Part shown: positions 5,526 to 5,889 of the stretch, piece by piece
Numbering within the stretch: the first letter of the stretch is position 1
How the letters are laid out: the number at the start of each line of letters is the position of its first letter
Source: JBKPNX01 sp046732855
Lineage (GTDB): Bacteria; Pseudomonadota; Alphaproteobacteria; Geminicoccales; Geminicoccaceae
Length of the DNA: 5,889 bases
NCBI GenBank assembly: GCA_046732855.1
Contig: JBKPNX010000030.1
Coordinates: 1 to 5,889 of the forward strand
Reading direction: 5' to 3'
Translations under genes and position numbers: made by a program
Notes under the pieces: generated by a model
What the model saw: the letters and a program-made list of their open reading frames with translations, nothing else
What the model was told of the DNA's origin: nothing
The model's database searches: none

Positions 5526-5889
5526 GCCGCGGCGCGCAACTCGCAGGTCAGCGTCTCCAGGCAGGCCATGCGCACCGCGACGCCGAGCTCGACCTGATCC
5601 AGAATCGCGCTGCGATTGATGTCGTCAGCGACGTCGCCGGCGATCTCGACGCCGCGGTTCATCGGTCCCGGATGCATGATCAAAGCATCGGGCTTGGCCG
5701 CCTCGAGCTTGGCGTAGGTCAGGCCGAACAGGTGGAAGTACTCGCGCACGGACGGCACGAAGCTGCCCTGCATGCGCTCGGTCTGCAGGCGCAGCATCAT
5801 CACGATGTCGGCGCCGGCGAGGCCGGTCGCCATGTCGTGGTGCACCGCGACGCCATAGCGCGCGATCGCCGCCGGCAGCAGCGTCCGCG
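5522..5889 (-). CDS. pyrB: Aspartate carbamoyltransferase catalytic chain, C-terminal part (5' end outside window)
   Basis: The last 121 residues of aspartate carbamoyltransferase are visible. The enzyme condenses carbamoyl phosphate with L-aspartate, the committed step of pyrimidine synthesis in the cytosol. The frame begins mid-gene with RTLLPAAIARYGVAVHHDM and contains MLRLQTERMQGSFVP (the Arg-Gln-Glu-Arg aspartate-binding loop region), YFHLFGLTYAKLE, the carbamoyl-phosphate loop HPGPMNRGVEI, and the C-terminal helix ILDQVELGVAVRMACLETL. It ends in TGA 5522-5524, which shares four bases with the pyrC start. HPGPMNRG is the form common in bacteria outside the enteric group, where HPLPR is used. 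Given the PyrC-like partner, a PyrB/PyrC' complex rather than a PyrB/PyrI complex is likely. The promoter and any pyrimidine-responsive leader lie beyond the window. Family membership is certain; only the N-terminal domain is unseen. Confidence 0.95.
   Translation of the reverse strand, partial: RTLLPAAIARYGVAVHHDMATGLAGADIVMMLRLQTERMQGSFVPSVREYFHLFGLTYAKLEAAKPDALIMHPGPMNRGVEIAGDVADDINRSAILDQVELGVAVRMACLETLTCELRAAA

Noticed and set aside
4491..5597. Long plus-strand open frame (368 codons) opposite pyrC/pyrB
   Set aside because: Antisense shadow of two certain genes; the product is Arg/Ala/His-rich with no motif.

Overview
This is a high-GC bacterial chromosome segment, most likely from an alphaproteobacterium. 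That placement rests mainly on an overlapping pyrB-pyrC pair whose dihydroorotase-like protein has the degenerate DMRVxxGEPG motif in place of DxHxH, which I associate with alphaproteobacteria, and on the DUF2277 gene behind it. No rRNA, tRNA, CRISPR array, transposase or phage gene was recognised.

Layout. (1) 1-965, minus: the first 321 codons of a membrane-anchored endonuclease/exonuclease/phosphatase (EEP) family protein, cut by the window edge. (2) 1086-1823, minus: a class I SAM-dependent methyltransferase of about 245 residues. (3) 2053-2464, plus: a Rap1a/Tai-like secreted protein that looks broken. Its signal peptide lies in an open frame without an ATG (the ATG behind a good Shine-Dalgarno is one base out of frame), and a TGA interrupts the start of the mature domain. 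(4) 2464-3195, plus: a small exported or lipoprotein-like protein, overlapping the previous gene by one base (TGATG). It has a striking Asp/Trp/Tyr/His-rich segment and several LSPxQ-type repeats. Its last part may be frameshifted, because a Gly/Arg-rich tail is open in another frame and stops at 3146. (5) 3284-3838, plus: a Uma2-family PD-(D/E)XK nuclease-like protein. (6) 5889 down to 3945, minus: the C-terminal end of aspartate carbamoyltransferase (pyrB), a dihydroorotase-like pyrC that overlaps it by four bases, and a DUF2277 gene nine bases further on, together a probable pyrimidine operon.

How the genes work together. The clearest functional unit is pyrB-pyrC'. The PyrC-like protein has Arg and Gln where catalytic dihydroorotases have the two metal-binding histidines. 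It may therefore serve as a non-catalytic partner of aspartate carbamoyltransferase, as described for Pseudomonas pyrBC', with an active dihydroorotase encoded elsewhere. The Rap1a-like/lipoprotein pair forms a second, translationally linked unit that appears to be decaying. The EEP, methyltransferase and Uma2 genes look like independent accessory or housekeeping genes. I see no convincing new multi-gene system; the points most worth a second look are the degenerate PyrC active site and the multiply damaged Rap1a-like/lipoprotein pair.
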